Below, one piece after another: positions 35,321 to 45,256 of a stretch of 64,000 nucleotides of DNA (within the stretch, counting starts at the first letter, position 1; each line of letters begins with the position of its first letter). The position numbers were made by a program, and so were the translations under genes. Origin of the DNA: Wenxinia marina DSM 24838 (GTDB lineage Bacteria; Pseudomonadota; Alphaproteobacteria; Rhodobacterales; Rhodobacteraceae); contig NZ_KB902277.1 in assembly GCF_000379485.1 (NCBI RefSeq), forward strand, positions 186,001 to 250,000, written 5' to 3'. Under the pieces are notes generated by a model. That model did not search any database and was not told the origin of the DNA. It was given only the letters and a program-made list of their open reading frames with translations.

Positions 35321-38300
35321 TCAGCTGCAGCCCGACGTCCCGCCGCAGGTGTTGCACTTCATGCAGGTGCCGTTGCGCACCAGCGTGTAGTTGCCGCATT
35401 CGCCGCAGGGGTCGCCCTCGTAGCCCTGCATCTTGGCCTTGTCGCGGGCCGAGATGCTGACCGTCGCGACGGCCGTCTGCGCCTCGGTCGTGACCGACAG
35501 GCCCGACAGCGCCGCCGGGGCCACGCCCGACATGCCGCCGTTCAGCACCATCAGCTCCTGAGGCAGCCGCCCCCGGGTGAAGCCGGCGCTCGCCACCTGC
35601 TTCAGCACTTCCAGGCTCTTCGACGCCGCGCTCTCGTTCACCTCGCGGACGTTCGACTTGCCCTCCTCCTCGCCGCGGCCGAGTTCGTCGAAGGTGACGC
35701 CGGACGGCTTCACGTGGGCGAGGTCGGTGCGGTCGAGGTAGCTCACCGCCAGTTCGCGGAAGATGTAGTCGAGGATCGAGGTCGCCGACTTGATGCTGTC
35801 GTTGCCCTGCACCATCCCGGCCGGCTCGAACTTGGTGAAGGTGAAGGCGTCCACGAACTCCTCCAGCGGCACGCCGTACTGCAGGCCGACCGACACCGCG
35901 ATGGCGAAGTTGTTCATCATCGCGCGGAAGCCGGCGCCTTCCTTGTGCATGTCGATGAAGATCTCGCCCAAGCTACCGTCGCCGTACTCGCCGGTCCGCA
36001 GATAGACCTTGTGGCCGCCGACCACCGCCTTCTGGGTGTAGCCGCGCCGCCGCTCGGGCATCTTCTCGCGGTGCGAGCGGACCATCTCCTTGACGATGAT
36101 CTTCTCGACGATCTTCTCGGCCAGGACGGTCGCCTTCTCGTGGTTGGTGCCGCTCTCCAGCACCTCGGCCGCCTCGTCGTCGTCCTCCACCAGCGCGGAG
36201 GCCAGCGGCTGCGACAGCTTGGAGCCGTCGCGGTAGAGGGCGTTCGCCTTCACGCCGAGCGACCACGACAGCTCGTACGCCTTCTGGCAATCCTCGATCG
36301 TGGCGTGGTTGGCCATGTTGATCGTCTTGGAGATCGCGCCCGAGATGAAGGACTGGGCCGCGGCCATCATGTGGATGTGGCTGCCGACGCTGAGGTAGCG
36401 CTTGCCCTTCTTGCCGCAGGGGTTGGCGCAGTCGAACACGCTGAGATGCTCGTCCTTGAGGTACGGCGCGCCTTCCAGCGTCATCGTCCCGCAGACGTGG
36501 TCGTTCGCGGCCTCGATGTCCTTCCTGCTGTAGCCGAGGTGGCGCAGCAGGTCGAAGGTCGGGTCGGCCAGCTTGGCCGCCGGGATACCGAGGGTCCGGG
36601 TGCAGAACTCCTCGCCCAGCGTCCACTGGTTGAAGACGAACCGGATGTCGAAGGCCTGCGGCAGCGCCGCTTCCAGCTTGTCCAGTTCGGCCTGGCCGAA
36701 GCCGTGGCCGACCAGCGAGGTGTGGTTGATGCCCGGCGCGTTGCCCAGCGTCTTGTGGCCGACCGCGTAGGAGATGATCTCCTCGATCTGCGAGGAGGAG
36801 TAGCCCAGCGTCTCGAGCGCGGCGGGGACCGAGCGGTTGATGATCTTGAAGTAGCCGCCGCCGGCCAGCTTCTTGAACTTCACCAGCGCGAAGTCCGGCT
36901 CGATGCCCGTGGTGTCGCAATCCATGACGAGGCCGATCGTCCCCGTAGGCGCGATGACCGACACCTGCGCGTTGCGGTAGCCGTTCTTCTCGCCGAGGCT
37001 GAGGGCCTCGTCCCAGGACGACTTCGCCAGCGCGACCAGGCGCTGGTCCGGGCAGTTGGCGGCGTCGAACGGAACCGGGTTCACGTTCATCGCCTCGTAC
37101 CCGTCCGTCTCGCCATAGGCGGCGCGGCGGTGGTTGCGGATCACCCGCAGCATGTGCTGCGCGTTGCGCTCGTGCCCCGGGAAGGCGCCCAGCTCGCCCG
37201 CCATCTCGGCCGAGGTGGCGTAGGCGACGCCGGTCATGATCGCGGTCAGCGCCGCGCCCATCGCCCGGCCCTCGTCGCTGTCGTAGCCCAGCCCCATGTT
37301 CATCAAGAGGCCGCCGATGTTGGCGTAGCCGAGGCCGAGGGTGCGGAAGTCGTAGGACTTCTGCGCGATCTCCTTGGACGGGAACTGCGCCATCAGCACG
37401 CTGATCTCCAGCGTGACGGTCCACAGGCGCGTGGCATGGACGTAGGCCTCGGCGTCGAAACGGCCGTCGCGGTAGAACTGCAGCAGGTTCATCGACGCCA
37501 GGTTGCAGGCGGTGTCGTCGAGGAACATGTATTCCGAGCAGGGGTTCGACCCCCGGATCGGCCCGTCTTCGGGGCAGGTGTGCCAGGCGTTGACTGTGTC
37601 GTGGAACTGGATGCCCGGGTCGGCGCAGGCCCACGCGGCGTGGCCCACCTTCTCCCACAGGTCGCGGGCCTTGACGGTCTTGGCGACCTTGCCCGAGGTG
37701 CGGTTGATGAGATCCCAGTCGCCGTCGGCCTCGACGGCCTTGAGGAAGGCGTCGGTGACCCGGATCGAGTTGTTCGAATTCTGGCCGGAGACAGAGTTGT
37801 AGGCCTCGCTGTCCCAGTCGGTGTCGTAGGTCGGAAACTCGATCGAGGTGTAGCCCTGGCGGGCGTAGTCCAGCACGCGCTTGATGTATGTTTCCGGGAT
37901 CGAGACCTTTTTCGCGTCACGCAGCGCGGTCTTCAAACCCGGATTCTTGCCCGGGTCGACGGCGTCGGCCATGTCGCCGTCCCAGGCCTTGATCGCGGCG
38001 AAGATGGCGTTGAGCTGTCGCTCGTGCATCTTCGATCCCGCGACGATCGACGCGACCTTCTGCTCTTCCAGCACCTTCCAGTCGATGAACTGTTCGATGT
38101 CCGGGTGATCGGCGTCCACGATCACCATCTTCGCTGCCCGACGGGTTGTGCCGCCTGATTTGATCGCGCCGGCCGCCCGGTCGCCGATCTTGAGAAAACC
38201 CATGAGGCCGGACGACTTGCCGCCGCCCGACAGCTTCTCGCCCTCGCCGCGGAGCGAGGAGAAATTGGTGCCGGTGCCCGAGCCGTACTTGAAGAGGCGC

Positions 38301-38941
38301 GCCTCGCGGACCCAGAGGTCCATGATGCCGCCCTCGTTCACCAGGTCGTCGGCGACGGACTGGATGAAGCAGGCATGCGGCTGCGGATGCTCGTAGGCGC
38401 TGTCCGACTTGGTCAGCTTGCCGGTCCTGTGATCGACGTAGTGGTGCCCCTGCGCCGGGCCGTCGATGCCGTAGGCCCAGTGCAGGCCGGTGTTGAACCA
38501 TTGCGGGCTGTTCGGCGCGGCCATCTGGCGCGCCAGCATGTGCCGCATCTCGTCGTAGTAGGCGCGGGCGTCGCTCTCTTCGGTGAAGTAGCCGCCCTTC
38601 CAGCCCCAGTAGGCCCAGGCGCCGGCGAGCCGGTCGAACACCTGCCGCGCGGAGGTCTCGCCGCCGAAGGTCGCGCCGTCGGCCGGGACTTGCCGCCACA
38701 GGAACTCGGGCACGCCCTTCTCGCGGACCGGCTTCGTCGCCGAGGGGACGCCGGCCTTGCGGAAGTACTTCTGCGCAATCACGTCGCTGGCGACCTGGCT
38801 CCACGCGACGGGCACCTCGCATTCGTCCAGCCGGAACACCACGGTACCGTCGGGATTGCGGATCTCGGACGAGGTTGTCCGGAACTCGATCCCCTCGTAG
38901 GCGTCCTTGCCGGCCTCGGTGAATGCGCGCGCGATCTTCAT
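35321..38941 (-). CDS. nrdJ: Adenosylcobalamin-dependent (class II) ribonucleoside reductase
   Basis: 1206-residue class II reductase making deoxyribonucleotides without oxygen dependence, using B12 to start the thiyl radical. NPCSE, about residue 466, is the family's catalytic-loop motif. The C-terminus ends in a CxxC-rich zinc-ribbon-like tail ([16 protein letters not shown]) that likely carries the reducing cysteines. The length is typical of alphaproteobacterial NrdJ. The start is ATG at 38941 ([11 protein letters not shown]); an upstream in-frame extension to 39151 runs through the promoter. An NrdR-like operator lies upstream at 39105-39151. No intein is seen. Confidence 0.96.
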   Translation of the reverse strand: MKIARAFTEAGKDAYEGIEFRTTSSEIRNPDGTVVFRLDECEVPVAWSQVASDVIAQKYFRKAGVPSATKPVREKGVPEFLWRQVPADGATFGGETSARQVFDRLAGAWAYWGWKGGYFTEESDARAYYDEMRHMLARQMAAPNSPQWFNTGLHWAYGIDGPAQGHHYVDHRTGKLTKSDSAYEHPQPHACFIQSVADDLVNEGGIMDLWVREARLFKYGSGTGTNFSSLRGEGEKLSGGGKSSGLMGFLKIGDRAAGAIKSGGTTRRAAKMVIVDADHPDIEQFIDWKVLEEQKVASIVAGSKMHERQLNAIFAAIKAWDGDMADAVDPGKNPGLKTALRDAKKVSIPETYIKRVLDYARQGYTSIEFPTYDTDWDSEAYNSVSGQNSNNSIRVTDAFLKAVEADGDWDLINRTSGKVAKTVKARDLWEKVGHAAWACADPGIQFHDTVNAWHTCPEDGPIRGSNPCSEYMFLDDTACNLASMNLLQFYRDGRFDAEAYVHATRLWTVTLEISVLMAQFPSKEIAQKSYDFRTLGLGYANIGGLLMNMGLGYDSDEGRAMGAALTAIMTGVAYATSAEMAGELGAFPGHERNAQHMLRVIRNHRRAAYGETDGYEAMNVNPVPFDAANCPDQRLVALAKSSWDEALSLGEKNGYRNAQVSVIAPTGTIGLVMDCDTTGIEPDFALVKFKKLAGGGYFKIINRSVPAALETLGYSSSQIEEIISYAVGHKTLGNAPGINHTSLVGHGFGQAELDKLEAALPQAFDIRFVFNQWTLGEEFCTRTLGIPAAKLADPTFDLLRHLGYSRKDIEAANDHVCGTMTLEGAPYLKDEHLSVFDCANPCGKKGKRYLSVGSHIHMMAAAQSFISGAISKTINMANHATIEDCQKAYELSWSLGVKANALYRDGSKLSQPLASALVEDDDEAAEVLESGTNHEKATVLAEKIVEKIIVKEMVRSHREKMPERRRGYTQKAVVGGHKVYLRTGEYGDGSLGEIFIDMHKEGAGFRAMMNNFAIAVSVGLQYGVPLEEFVDAFTFTKFEPAGMVQGNDSIKSATSILDYIFRELAVSYLDRTDLAHVKPSGVTFDELGRGEEEGKSNVREVNESAASKSLEVLKQVASAGFTRGRLPQELMVLNGGMSGVAPAALSGLSVTTEAQTAVATVSISARDKAKMQGYEGDPCGECGNYTLVRNGTCMKCNTCGGTSGCS

Positions 38942-39380
38942 GTCGGTGCCCCGTCCCTTCGTTGCGCCGGTCATTGCCGGCCGGTGCGACGCCCTGTCCC
39001 CATGCCTCTGCCGGCTGCCGGACCTCGGTCCGGCAGGGCGCCCTCCGCAGCGGCGGCGAGTGTCGGCGTGGTGTCGGGTCGTCTTGTCTGCCTCGTGCCG
39101 GAGACCACAACATCTTGTGCGGGTCGAACCGACCTGCACAACCTGCGGCATCTACACCTTGGGGGTCAACGGCTTTTTACCACTAGGGGTGCTGTTTTTT
39201 CGGTTGACGCGACTTCGTGCAGTTTTCCCGGATTCGTCCCCAGCCTTCGGGCAGTTGCGGGGCGACTTCTCCACAGGGGCCGCGTGGCGCGACCGCCACT
39301 GTGCCGGGGGCGCGCCCGGAACTGCGGCAGATCCGGGACCGGCCGGCGATTCGAGAAAGGCTGAGCGGGATCAGGAAGAC
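38942..39380. other. Promoter and leader region of nrdJ
   Basis: 439 bases between the nrdJ start and tRNA-Pro, no gene. It holds the NrdR-like sites, two T-runs on the plus strand (39174-39178 and 39195-39200) and one near-consensus DnaA box (TTCTCCACA, 39267-39275). I find no clear -10 and -35 pair on the minus strand and no cobalamin-riboswitch core. Confidence 0.6.
39105..39151 (-). promoter_or_regulatory. Tandem NrdR-box-like operator upstream of nrdJ
   Basis: A symmetric CACAA-CATC-TTGTG lies at 39106-39119, close to the NrdR box consensus. A second CACAA half-site begins at 39137, exactly 31 bases on, the normal helical spacing of paired NrdR boxes, though its other arm is weak. Position ahead of a ribonucleotide reductase gene agrees with repression by NrdR when dATP is abundant (inference). 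Confidence 0.6.
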
Positions 39381-39457
39381 TGGTCGGGGCGGCGAGATTC
39401 GAACTCACGACCTCCTGTACCCAAAACAGGCGCGCTACCAGGCTGCGCTACGCCCCG
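39381..39457 (-). tRNA. tRNA-Pro (UGG)
   Basis: 77 bases on the minus strand with acceptor CGGGGCG/CGCCCCG, D arm, anticodon stem CCTGT/ACAGG with loop containing TGG, T stem and encoded CCA. The 5' C1-G72 pair is the usual proline identity feature. Confidence 0.95.
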
Positions 39458-39468
39458 GACCAAGGCCG

Positions 39469-39497
39469 TCTTTGCCCGCGGACGGCCCCGCCGTCAA
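39469..39497 (-). promoter_or_regulatory. Promoter for tRNA-Pro
   Basis: On the minus strand -35 TTGACG (39497-39492), 17-bp spacer, -10 CAAAGA (39474-39469), followed 11 bases on by the mature tRNA 5' end. Confidence 0.55.
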
Positions 39498-39612
39498 CGC
39501 GGATGACACGTCGCGTGGTCGACCCTATCGAAAGAGATCTGGGTTCAGGGGTGCAGGGCCTGTGCACGCCCGGTGCATGGGTTGTGTATCGCGATTTTTT
39601 CGGCGACGCCGC

Positions 39613-40086
39613 TCACTCGCAGGGCAGCTTGGCGTCCGCGCCCATCGCGGGGTGCTGCATGGCATCCCCTTCCTCGATTCCGAGGCGCGCGGCGAGACCG
39701 CCGTTGATCTCGAGCACGTATTTCACGCCCTCGCCGCCGTCGATCGACGTCTCGTCCAGCGGCACCGCCTGCGCGTGGATGCGGGTGATGACGCCGGTCT
39801 CGTCCGCGAACAGCATGTCGAGCGGGATCAAGGTGTTGCGCATCCAGAAGCTGGCCCGCTGCGGCCGCTCGTAGACGAAGAGCATGCCTTCCAGCGTGCC
39901 CATCTCCTCGACGTACATCAGGCCCTGCGACCGCTCCTGCGGCTCGTCCGCGACCTCCACGGCAAAGCTCGCCCGGCCGAACTCGCCGACGACCGTCACC
40001 CGGTCGTCCGAGCAGGCCCATTGCGCGCTCGCCGGCGCGGCCCACGCCGCCGCCAGCAGGACGGCCACCGTCAATCTGTCACTCAT
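39613..40086 (-). CDS. Secreted DUF192 protein
   Basis: 157-residue exported DUF192 protein. A signal peptide ends at about residue 21 (APASA|QWAC). The domain carries FAVEVADEPQERSQGLMYV, then FWMRNTLIPLDMLF and GVITRIHAQAVPL, all core DUF192 motifs; the family has no settled role. The start is ATG at 40086, six bases from the cold-shock gene stop; a GTG directly before is possible. Probably co-transcribed with the cold-shock gene. Confidence 0.92.
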   Translation of the reverse strand: MSDRLTVAVLLAAAWAAPASAQWACSDDRVTVVGEFGRASFAVEVADEPQERSQGLMYVEEMGTLEGMLFVYERPQRASFWMRNTLIPLDMLFADETGVITRIHAQAVPLDETSIDGGEGVKYVLEINGGLAARLGIEEGDAMQHPAMGADAKLPCE

Positions 40087-40092
40087 CACGCG

Positions 40093-40650
40093 TCACCCAC
40101 CCGAGTCGGTCTCCCCGCCGCTGCCTCGCCCCGCAGCATCCCATGCCAGCACTTCCACCGCCATCAGCCCGCGCCGTCCCTCGATCGAGCGCATGCCGAC
40201 CGCCTCGCCCGGCTGCAGGTCGCTGAGGCCGGACTTGCGCAGCACCTCGATGTGGATGAACACGTCGTCGTCCTGCCCGAACACGTTGGCGAAGCCGAAG
40301 CCCTTGGCCTTGTCGAACCATTTCACCCGCGCCGGCTCGATCGGTCGCGCGGCGAGCTCGGCCGGGTCGATGCCGGCGAGATCGCTGAGGCCGCTGCCGA
40401 CCCCGCCCGCGGGCGGCACGATCGAGATCACCTCGACCGCCTGCACCCCGCGCTGGGTCTCCTGCGCCTTCAGCTCGATCGCCGAGCCGTCGGCGACCGT
40501 GCTCTGGCCGAAGGTCCGCAGCACGTTGCCGTGCAGCAGGATGTCGCGCCCGCCCTCCTCGGACACCACGAACCCGAATCCCTTGGCGGGATCGAACCAC
40601 TTCACGTGGCCCCTCACGGTGCGGGTCGGCGCGCTGTCGTCGTCTTGCAT
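40093..40650 (-). CDS. Cold-shock protein with two cold-shock domains
   Basis: 185-residue nucleic-acid chaperone with duplicated CSD folds. The first copy has GHVKWFDPAKGFGFV (about 14-28) and the second RVKWFDKAKGFGFAN (about 108-122), both keeping the RNP1-type aromatic KGFGF. Two-domain CSPs are usual in Rhodobacterales and Rhizobiales. The start is ATG at 40650 (MQDDDSAPTR) with a purine-rich GGAAGGGCGAG upstream; the longer frame reaches 40749 without support. Confidence 0.94.
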   Translation of the reverse strand: MQDDDSAPTRTVRGHVKWFDPAKGFGFVVSEEGGRDILLHGNVLRTFGQSTVADGSAIELKAQETQRGVQAVEVISIVPPAGGVGSGLSDLAGIDPAELAARPIEPARVKWFDKAKGFGFANVFGQDDDVFIHIEVLRKSGLSDLQPGEAVGMRSIEGRRGLMAVEVLAWDAAGRGSGGETDSGG

Positions 40651-40788
40651 GTCTCGCCCTTCCCACCGCCGTTCCGGCGATGGCCCCTTCTGGCGCACGG
40701 GCCGTCCCTGCCCCCGCGCGTTCATACCGACCAGAACAATCGTTACCACACAATGGGCTTCACCGGCGTCCGGTCGGCCCTGCCGTCC

Positions 40789-41394
40789 TCAGGGGTACAC
40801 CCTTTCGACGCTCCACGTCTCGCCCGGTCCCGACCGGGTCCAGCGGAAACGGTCGTGCAGGCGGAATGCGCCGTCCGCCCAGAACTCGATCTCGACCGGC
40901 GCGATGCGGTAGCCGCCCCAGAACGGCGGCCGCGCCGGCCGGAGTCCGTGCCGCGCCGTCTCGGCCGCGACCTCGGCCATCAGCGTCGCCCGCGAGTCGA
41001 GCGGGCGGGACTGCTTCGAGGCCCACGCGCCGATCCGGCTCTGCAGGGCGCGGGACTGGTAGTAGGCGTCCGCCGCTGCCCCGTCCTCGCGCGTGACGAG
41101 GCCGCGGACGCGGACCTGACGGCGCAGCGACTTCCAGTGCAGGACAAACGCCGCCTTGCCGCTGGCCTCGATCTCCTGCCCCTTGCGGCTCTCGTAGTTG
41201 GTATAGAAGACGAAGGCGTCGGCCTCGATGTCCTTCAGAAGGACCATGCGCACGTTCGGCAGGCCGTCCGCGTCGGCCGTGGCGAGCGCGATGGCATTGG
41301 GATCGTTCGGCTCGCTCGCCGTCGCCTCGTCCAGCCAGACGCGCGCCAGCGCCACCGGATCGTCGCCCGCGAATAGTCCCGACCGTTCCGTCAT
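40789..41394 (-). CDS. pdxH: Pyridoxamine 5'-phosphate oxidase
   Basis: 201-residue FMN enzyme making pyridoxal 5'-phosphate from PNP or PMP. Motifs: [22 protein letters not shown] around the FMN site, [18 protein letters not shown], and C-terminal RFRWTRS with ERVYP end, the family signature. Typical length. The start is ATG at 41394 (MTERSG); upstream sequence is open without homology. Divergent from fabI. Confidence 0.96.
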   Translation of the reverse strand: MTERSGLFAGDDPVALARVWLDEATASEPNDPNAIALATADADGLPNVRMVLLKDIEADAFVFYTNYESRKGQEIEASGKAAFVLHWKSLRRQVRVRGLVTREDGAAADAYYQSRALQSRIGAWASKQSRPLDSRATLMAEVAAETARHGLRPARPPFWGGYRIAPVEIEFWADGAFRLHDRFRWTRSGPGETWSVERVYP

Positions 41395-41551
41395 GTCGCC
41401 GCGCCCCTTCCGGCCCGTGCCATCGGTCGGCATGTGCCTGCCCCGCCATCCTAGCGCAAGCCATGATCCTCCGTCGCCCGCGACTTGATGGACGGGAACG
41501 CTTCGCCTAGACGGTGGGCAAAGCCGGTTACGGCGAGCGGGAGGTTCCTTC

Positions 41552-42355
41552 GTGAGCGCAGGTCTGATGGACGGAAAACGGGGCCTCATCATGGGCCTCG
41601 CGAACGACAAGTCGATCGCCTGGGGCATCGCCCGGTCGCTCGCCGGCGCCGGCGCCGAGCTCGCCTTCTCGTACCAGGGCGAGGCCCTGAAGAAGCGGGT
41701 GGAGCCGCTGGCGAAGGAGCTGGGCAGCGACATCGTCCTGCCCTGCGACGTCAGCGACATGGCTTCGGTCGACACTCTCTTCGCGGATCTCAAGGACCGC
41801 TGGGGCGGCCTCGACTTCGTGGTCCACGCCATCGGCTTCTCCGACAAGAACGAGCTGCGCGGCCGCTACGTCGACACGTCCCGCGACAACTTCCTGATGT
41901 CGATGGACATCTCGGTCTATTCCTTTACCGCCGTGGTGAAGCGGGCGGCGGCGATGATGAACGCCGGCGGCTCGTGCCTGACGCTCACCTACTACGGCGC
42001 CGAGCGGGTGATGCCGCACTACAACGTCATGGGCGTCGCCAAGGCCGCACTGGAGGCGTCGGTGCGCTACATGGCCGAGGATCTCGGCAAGGACGGCATC
42101 CGGGTGAACGCGATCTCGGCGGGGCCGATCAAGACGCTGGCCGCCTCGGGCATCGGCGACTTCCGCTACATCCTGAAATGGAACGAGTACAACTCGCCGC
42201 TGCGCCGCAACGTGACGACCGAGGATGTCGGCAAGTCGGCGCTGTACCTGCTGTCCGACCTCGGCTCTGGCACCACGGGCGAGGTGCTGCACGTCGACGC
42301 CGGCTACCACGTGGTCGGCATGAAGGCCGTCGACGCCCCGGACATCGAGAAGTGA
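41552..42355 (+). CDS. fabI: Enoyl-[acyl-carrier-protein] reductase (NADH)
   Basis: 267-residue SDR-fold reductase completing each fatty-acid elongation round. The cofactor region is [17 protein letters not shown], and the catalytic Tyr/Lys fall in [18 protein letters not shown]. This is the triclosan-target FabI type. The start is GTG at 41552 ([11 protein letters not shown]), with GGGAGG seven bases upstream, giving the usual N-terminus. Overlaps the LysE gene start as GTGA. Confidence 0.96.
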   Translation: MSAGLMDGKRGLIMGLANDKSIAWGIARSLAGAGAELAFSYQGEALKKRVEPLAKELGSDIVLPCDVSDMASVDTLFADLKDRWGGLDFVVHAIGFSDKNELRGRYVDTSRDNFLMSMDISVYSFTAVVKRAAAMMNAGGSCLTLTYYGAERVMPHYNVMGVAKAALEASVRYMAEDLGKDGIRVNAISAGPIKTLAASGIGDFRYILKWNEYNSPLRRNVTTEDVGKSALYLLSDLGSGTTGEVLHVDAGYHVVGMKAVDAPDIEK

Positions 42356-42966
42356 CGCTGGCGGCCTTCGCCTCGGTGGTGGTGATCCACCTGCTCGCGG
42401 CGATCTCGCCGGGACCGTCCTTCGTCGTCTCGGTGCGCACCGCCGCGGCCGAGGGCTTCTCCACCGCAGCCGCGCTCGCGCTCGGCTTCGCCCTCGGCGC
42501 CGGCCTCTGGGCCACCGCCGCGATGGCGGGCCTTGCCCTGCTGTTCGAGCTGGTGCCGGCGTTGTTCACGGGGCTGAAGCTCGTGGGCGCCCTGTTCCTC
42601 CTCTGGATCGCGCTGCAGATGTGGCGGCACGCCCGCGCGCCGCTGGAGCTGGCCGGCGAGGGCGCCGCGCCCCGCAGCCGCGCCGCCGCGATCCGCTTCG
42701 GCTTCCTCACCTTCGCGTCGAATCCCAAGCCGGCGATCTTCTTCGGCGCCGTCTTTGTAGGCCTCGTGCCGCCGGACACGCCGCTCGCCTGGCGCGCTGC
42801 CATCCTCGCCGCCGTGTGCCTCAACGAGTTCGGCTGGTATCTGCTGACCGCGCGCCTGTTCTCGCTGCCCGGCCCGCGCGCCGCCTACCTGCGCCTCAAG
42901 ACCGCGACCGACCGCGCCTTCGGCGTGCTGCTCGCCGGCTTCGGCCTCAAGATCGCCCTCACCTGA
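42352..42966 (+). CDS. LysE/RhtB-family amino-acid exporter
   Basis: 204-residue, six-helix exporter of the LysE/RhtB superfamily, recognised by the N-terminal [13 protein letters not shown] motif and internal [16 protein letters not shown]. Substrate unknown, often homoserine lactone, threonine or lysine in relatives. The GTG start overlaps the fabI TGA, so it is translated from the fabI message. No regulator gene is nearby. Confidence 0.9.
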   Translation: MTLAAFASVVVIHLLAAISPGPSFVVSVRTAAAEGFSTAAALALGFALGAGLWATAAMAGLALLFELVPALFTGLKLVGALFLLWIALQMWRHARAPLELAGEGAAPRSRAAAIRFGFLTFASNPKPAIFFGAVFVGLVPPDTPLAWRAAILAAVCLNEFGWYLLTARLFSLPGPRAAYLRLKTATDRAFGVLLAGFGLKIALT

Positions 42967-42979
42967 CGGAGCCTGCCCC

Positions 42980-43492
42980 ATGCCCCCTGCCGCCGACCGC
43001 CTGCCGCACGAGAAGGGCTTTCACGTCAGCTGGGACCAGATCCACCGCGACAGCCGTGCGCTGGCGTGGCGGCTCGACGGCGACGGGCCGGACGACGGCG
43101 CCTGGCGCGCGGTCGTCGCGATCACCCGCGGAGGCATGGCCCCGGCGATGATCGTCGCGCGAGAGCTCGGCATCCGCACCGTCGACACGATCAGCGTGAA
43201 ATCCTACGACCACCAGGCCCAGACCGAGGCCTCGGTGCTGAAGTCCCCCGACGCACAGATGATGGGGGACGGCACCGGCATCCTCGTCGTCGACGACCTC
43301 GTCGATTCCGGCAAGACGCTGGAACTGGTCCGCCGCCTGTATCCCAAGGCCCACTTCGCCACGGTCTACGCCAAGCCCAAGGGCCGGCCGCAGGTCGACA
43401 CATTCATCACCGAGGTCAGCCAGGACACCTGGATCTTCTTCCCCTGGGACATGGCCCTGCAATACGTGGAGCCCTACCGCGGCCGCGACTGA
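42980..43492 (+). CDS. gpt: Xanthine phosphoribosyltransferase
   Basis: 170-residue purine salvage PRTase. The PRPP-binding loop is [15 protein letters not shown]; the purine-contact region is [12 protein letters not shown] with Trp and the flexible loop around [10 protein letters not shown]. These are Gpt-type rather than Hpt-type features. Thirteen bases follow the LysE stop, and its own TGA overlaps the next start as TGATG. Confidence 0.94.
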   Translation: MPPAADRLPHEKGFHVSWDQIHRDSRALAWRLDGDGPDDGAWRAVVAITRGGMAPAMIVARELGIRTVDTISVKSYDHQAQTEASVLKSPDAQMMGDGTGILVVDDLVDSGKTLELVRRLYPKAHFATVYAKPKGRPQVDTFITEVSQDTWIFFPWDMALQYVEPYRGRD

Positions 43493-43809
43493 TGGCGCGG
43501 AGGAGACGCGCGCGGGTCGGTCGCGCGCCGCCCTCGACCCCGGCGCAGAGCGCGGTCACGACCGGATGGCTGACGGCGGTGATCGCCGAGGTGCTGGTGA
43601 TCTTCCCGCTCTACGGCTGGCTGTCGTCGGGCGGCAGCGAACCGTTGGACCGCTTCCTCGCCGCCTACGTCCCGATCCTACCGTTCCTCGGCGGGGCCCT
43701 CCTGGTCGGCACCCTGCCCCCGATGATCGTCGCCTCGGCGCTGGCGCGGCGGTTCGAGGTGCCGCTGATGCGCGCGCCGGTCCTGTGGGCGCATCTCAGC
43801 GCGGACTGA
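43492..43809 (+). CDS. Small two-helix membrane protein of unknown function
   Basis: 105 residues with a basic N-terminus ([11 protein letters not shown]), a helix at about 25-44 (TGWLTAVIAEVLVIFPLYGW) and a second at about 61-82. It may be a tail-linked protein of the gpt transcript because its ATG overlaps the gpt stop (TGATG). I do not recognise a family. Confidence 0.55.
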   Translation: MARRRRARVGRAPPSTPAQSAVTTGWLTAVIAEVLVIFPLYGWLSSGGSEPLDRFLAAYVPILPFLGGALLVGTLPPMIVASALARRFEVPLMRAPVLWAHLSAD

Positions 43810-43958
43810 TCTGGGTCGTCCTGCTGATCCTCTGGGTCGCGTGGGTCGGGGCGCTGGACCTGTCGGACACCGCGACCCGCACGTGGCTGATCCACTCCGT
43901 CCTGATGACCCTCGTCGCGACCGAGGCGTTCCTCTGGCGGCTCCGCCAGACGCCCTGA
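43785..43958 (+). CDS. Small membrane protein, possible
   Basis: 57 codons from a GTG at 43785, in a frame different from the preceding ORF and overlapping it by 25 bases. It encodes a hydrophobic helix (GLIWVVLLILWVAWVGAL) and a second near LIHSVLMTLVATEAFLW. It could instead be the continuation of the upstream gene after a frameshift; a single-base change would join them into a four-helix protein. Low support. Confidence 0.4.
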   Translation: MGASQRGLIWVVLLILWVAWVGALDLSDTATRTWLIHSVLMTLVATEAFLWRLRQTP

Positions 43959-44016
43959 TTGCGCCGCGCCGCGGCGAGGGCTAGCGTCCGCGGCGTCCCT
44001 TCCGGTCCGAGCGCCC

Positions 44017-45192
44017 ATGTCCCTGCCCCGCACCCAGGCCACCTACCCGCCGCCGATCTCCGAGGCCTACGCCTGGCTGGACGGCGTGACCTTCCCGCCG
44101 GACAGGCCGCTGATCAACGTCAGCCAGGCCGCCCCGGTGGAGCCGCCGCCCTTGGCCCTGCGCGAGGCGATGGCCGAGATCGTTCTCAACGACCCCGGCG
44201 CCCACCTCTACGGCCCCGACCTCGGCCTGCCGGCGCTGCGCGAGGAGGTGGCGGAGCGCTGGTCCGCGCTCTACGGCGGGCCCATCGCGCCGTCGCAGGT
44301 CGCCATCACCGCCGGCTGCAACCAGGCCTACACCGCCGCGCTCGCCACGCTCGCCGGCGAGGGCGACGAGGTGATCCTGCCGGTGCCGTGGTACTTCAAC
44401 CACCGCATGTGGCACGACATGCAGGGGATCCGCACCGTGCCCCTGCCCTGCGGCCCTGGCCTGATCCCGGACGCTGGCGAGGCCGCCGGGCTTATCACCG
44501 AGCGCACCCGCGCCATCGTCCTGGTGACGCCGAACAATCCGGGCGGGGCGGAGTATCCCGCCGCGACGGTCCGCGCCTTCCACGACCTCGCGAACTCCCG
44601 CGGCATCGCGCTGATCGTGGACGAGACCTACCGTGACTTCGACGGCCGTGACGGACGGCCGCACGACCTGTTCGAGGACCCGGACTGGGCCGACACGCTG
44701 ATCCACCTCTATTCCTTTTCCAAGGCCTACCGCCTGACCGGGCACCGCGTCGGCGCGATGATCGCTTCCGAGGCGCGGCTGGCCGAGGCCGAGAAGTTCA
44801 TCGACAGCGTGACCATCTGCGCGCCCCAGCTCGGCCAGCGCGCCGCGCTTTGGGGCCTGCGCCACCTCGGCGCGTGGGTCGCGGGAGAACGGCAGGAGAT
44901 CCTGGACCGCCGCGCCGCCATCACCGAGGGCTTTCCGCAGCTGGAGGCGGAAGGCTGGCGCCTCCTCGGCTGCGGCGCCTATTTCGCCTACCTTCAGCAC
45001 CCGTTCGACGCCCCGGCCCCCGTCGCAGCCCGCCGCCTCGCCCGCGAACACGGCGTGCTGCTGCTCCCCGGCACCATCTTCATGCCGCCCGAGGATCCCG
45101 ACGGCCAGCGGCAGGTCCGCATCGCATTCGCCAACGTGGATCGCGCCGGCATCGGCCGCCTCTACGACAGGCTCGCGGCCGCCCGCCTCTGA
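44017..45192 (+). CDS. Pyridoxal-phosphate-dependent aminotransferase (class I/II)
   Basis: 391-residue fold-type I aminotransferase. The PLP lysine is in SFSKAYRLTGHRVG, the substrate carboxylate-binding Arg at QVRIAFANVDR near the C-terminus, and TPNNPGG and DETYRDF mark the cofactor pocket. The amino acid it uses is not determined by sequence; aspartate or aromatic enzymes are closest by form. Alone in its unit. Confidence 0.88.
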   Translation: MSLPRTQATYPPPISEAYAWLDGVTFPPDRPLINVSQAAPVEPPPLALREAMAEIVLNDPGAHLYGPDLGLPALREEVAERWSALYGGPIAPSQVAITAGCNQAYTAALATLAGEGDEVILPVPWYFNHRMWHDMQGIRTVPLPCGPGLIPDAGEAAGLITERTRAIVLVTPNNPGGAEYPAATVRAFHDLANSRGIALIVDETYRDFDGRDGRPHDLFEDPDWADTLIHLYSFSKAYRLTGHRVGAMIASEARLAEAEKFIDSVTICAPQLGQRAALWGLRHLGAWVAGERQEILDRRAAITEGFPQLEAEGWRLLGCGAYFAYLQHPFDAPAPVAARRLAREHGVLLLPGTIFMPPEDPDGQRQVRIAFANVDRAGIGRLYDRLAAARL

Positions 45193-45256
45193 CCTTGCGC
45201 CCCTGTCCCCCCGCGCCTATTGAGAGGGCCGGTTTTCAAGGGGAGGACCTCGTCCA

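Noticed and set aside
34892-38158. Plus-strand open frame of 1088 codons
   Set aside because: Antisense shadow of nrdJ with biased Arg/His/Gly content and no homology seen.
38942-39200. Cobalamin riboswitch before nrdJ
   Set aside because: No B12-box core or expected helices seen in the leader.
39267-39275. DnaA box TTCTCCACA
   Set aside because: A single near-match in a long gap; no cluster, so not evidence of an origin or of DnaA control.
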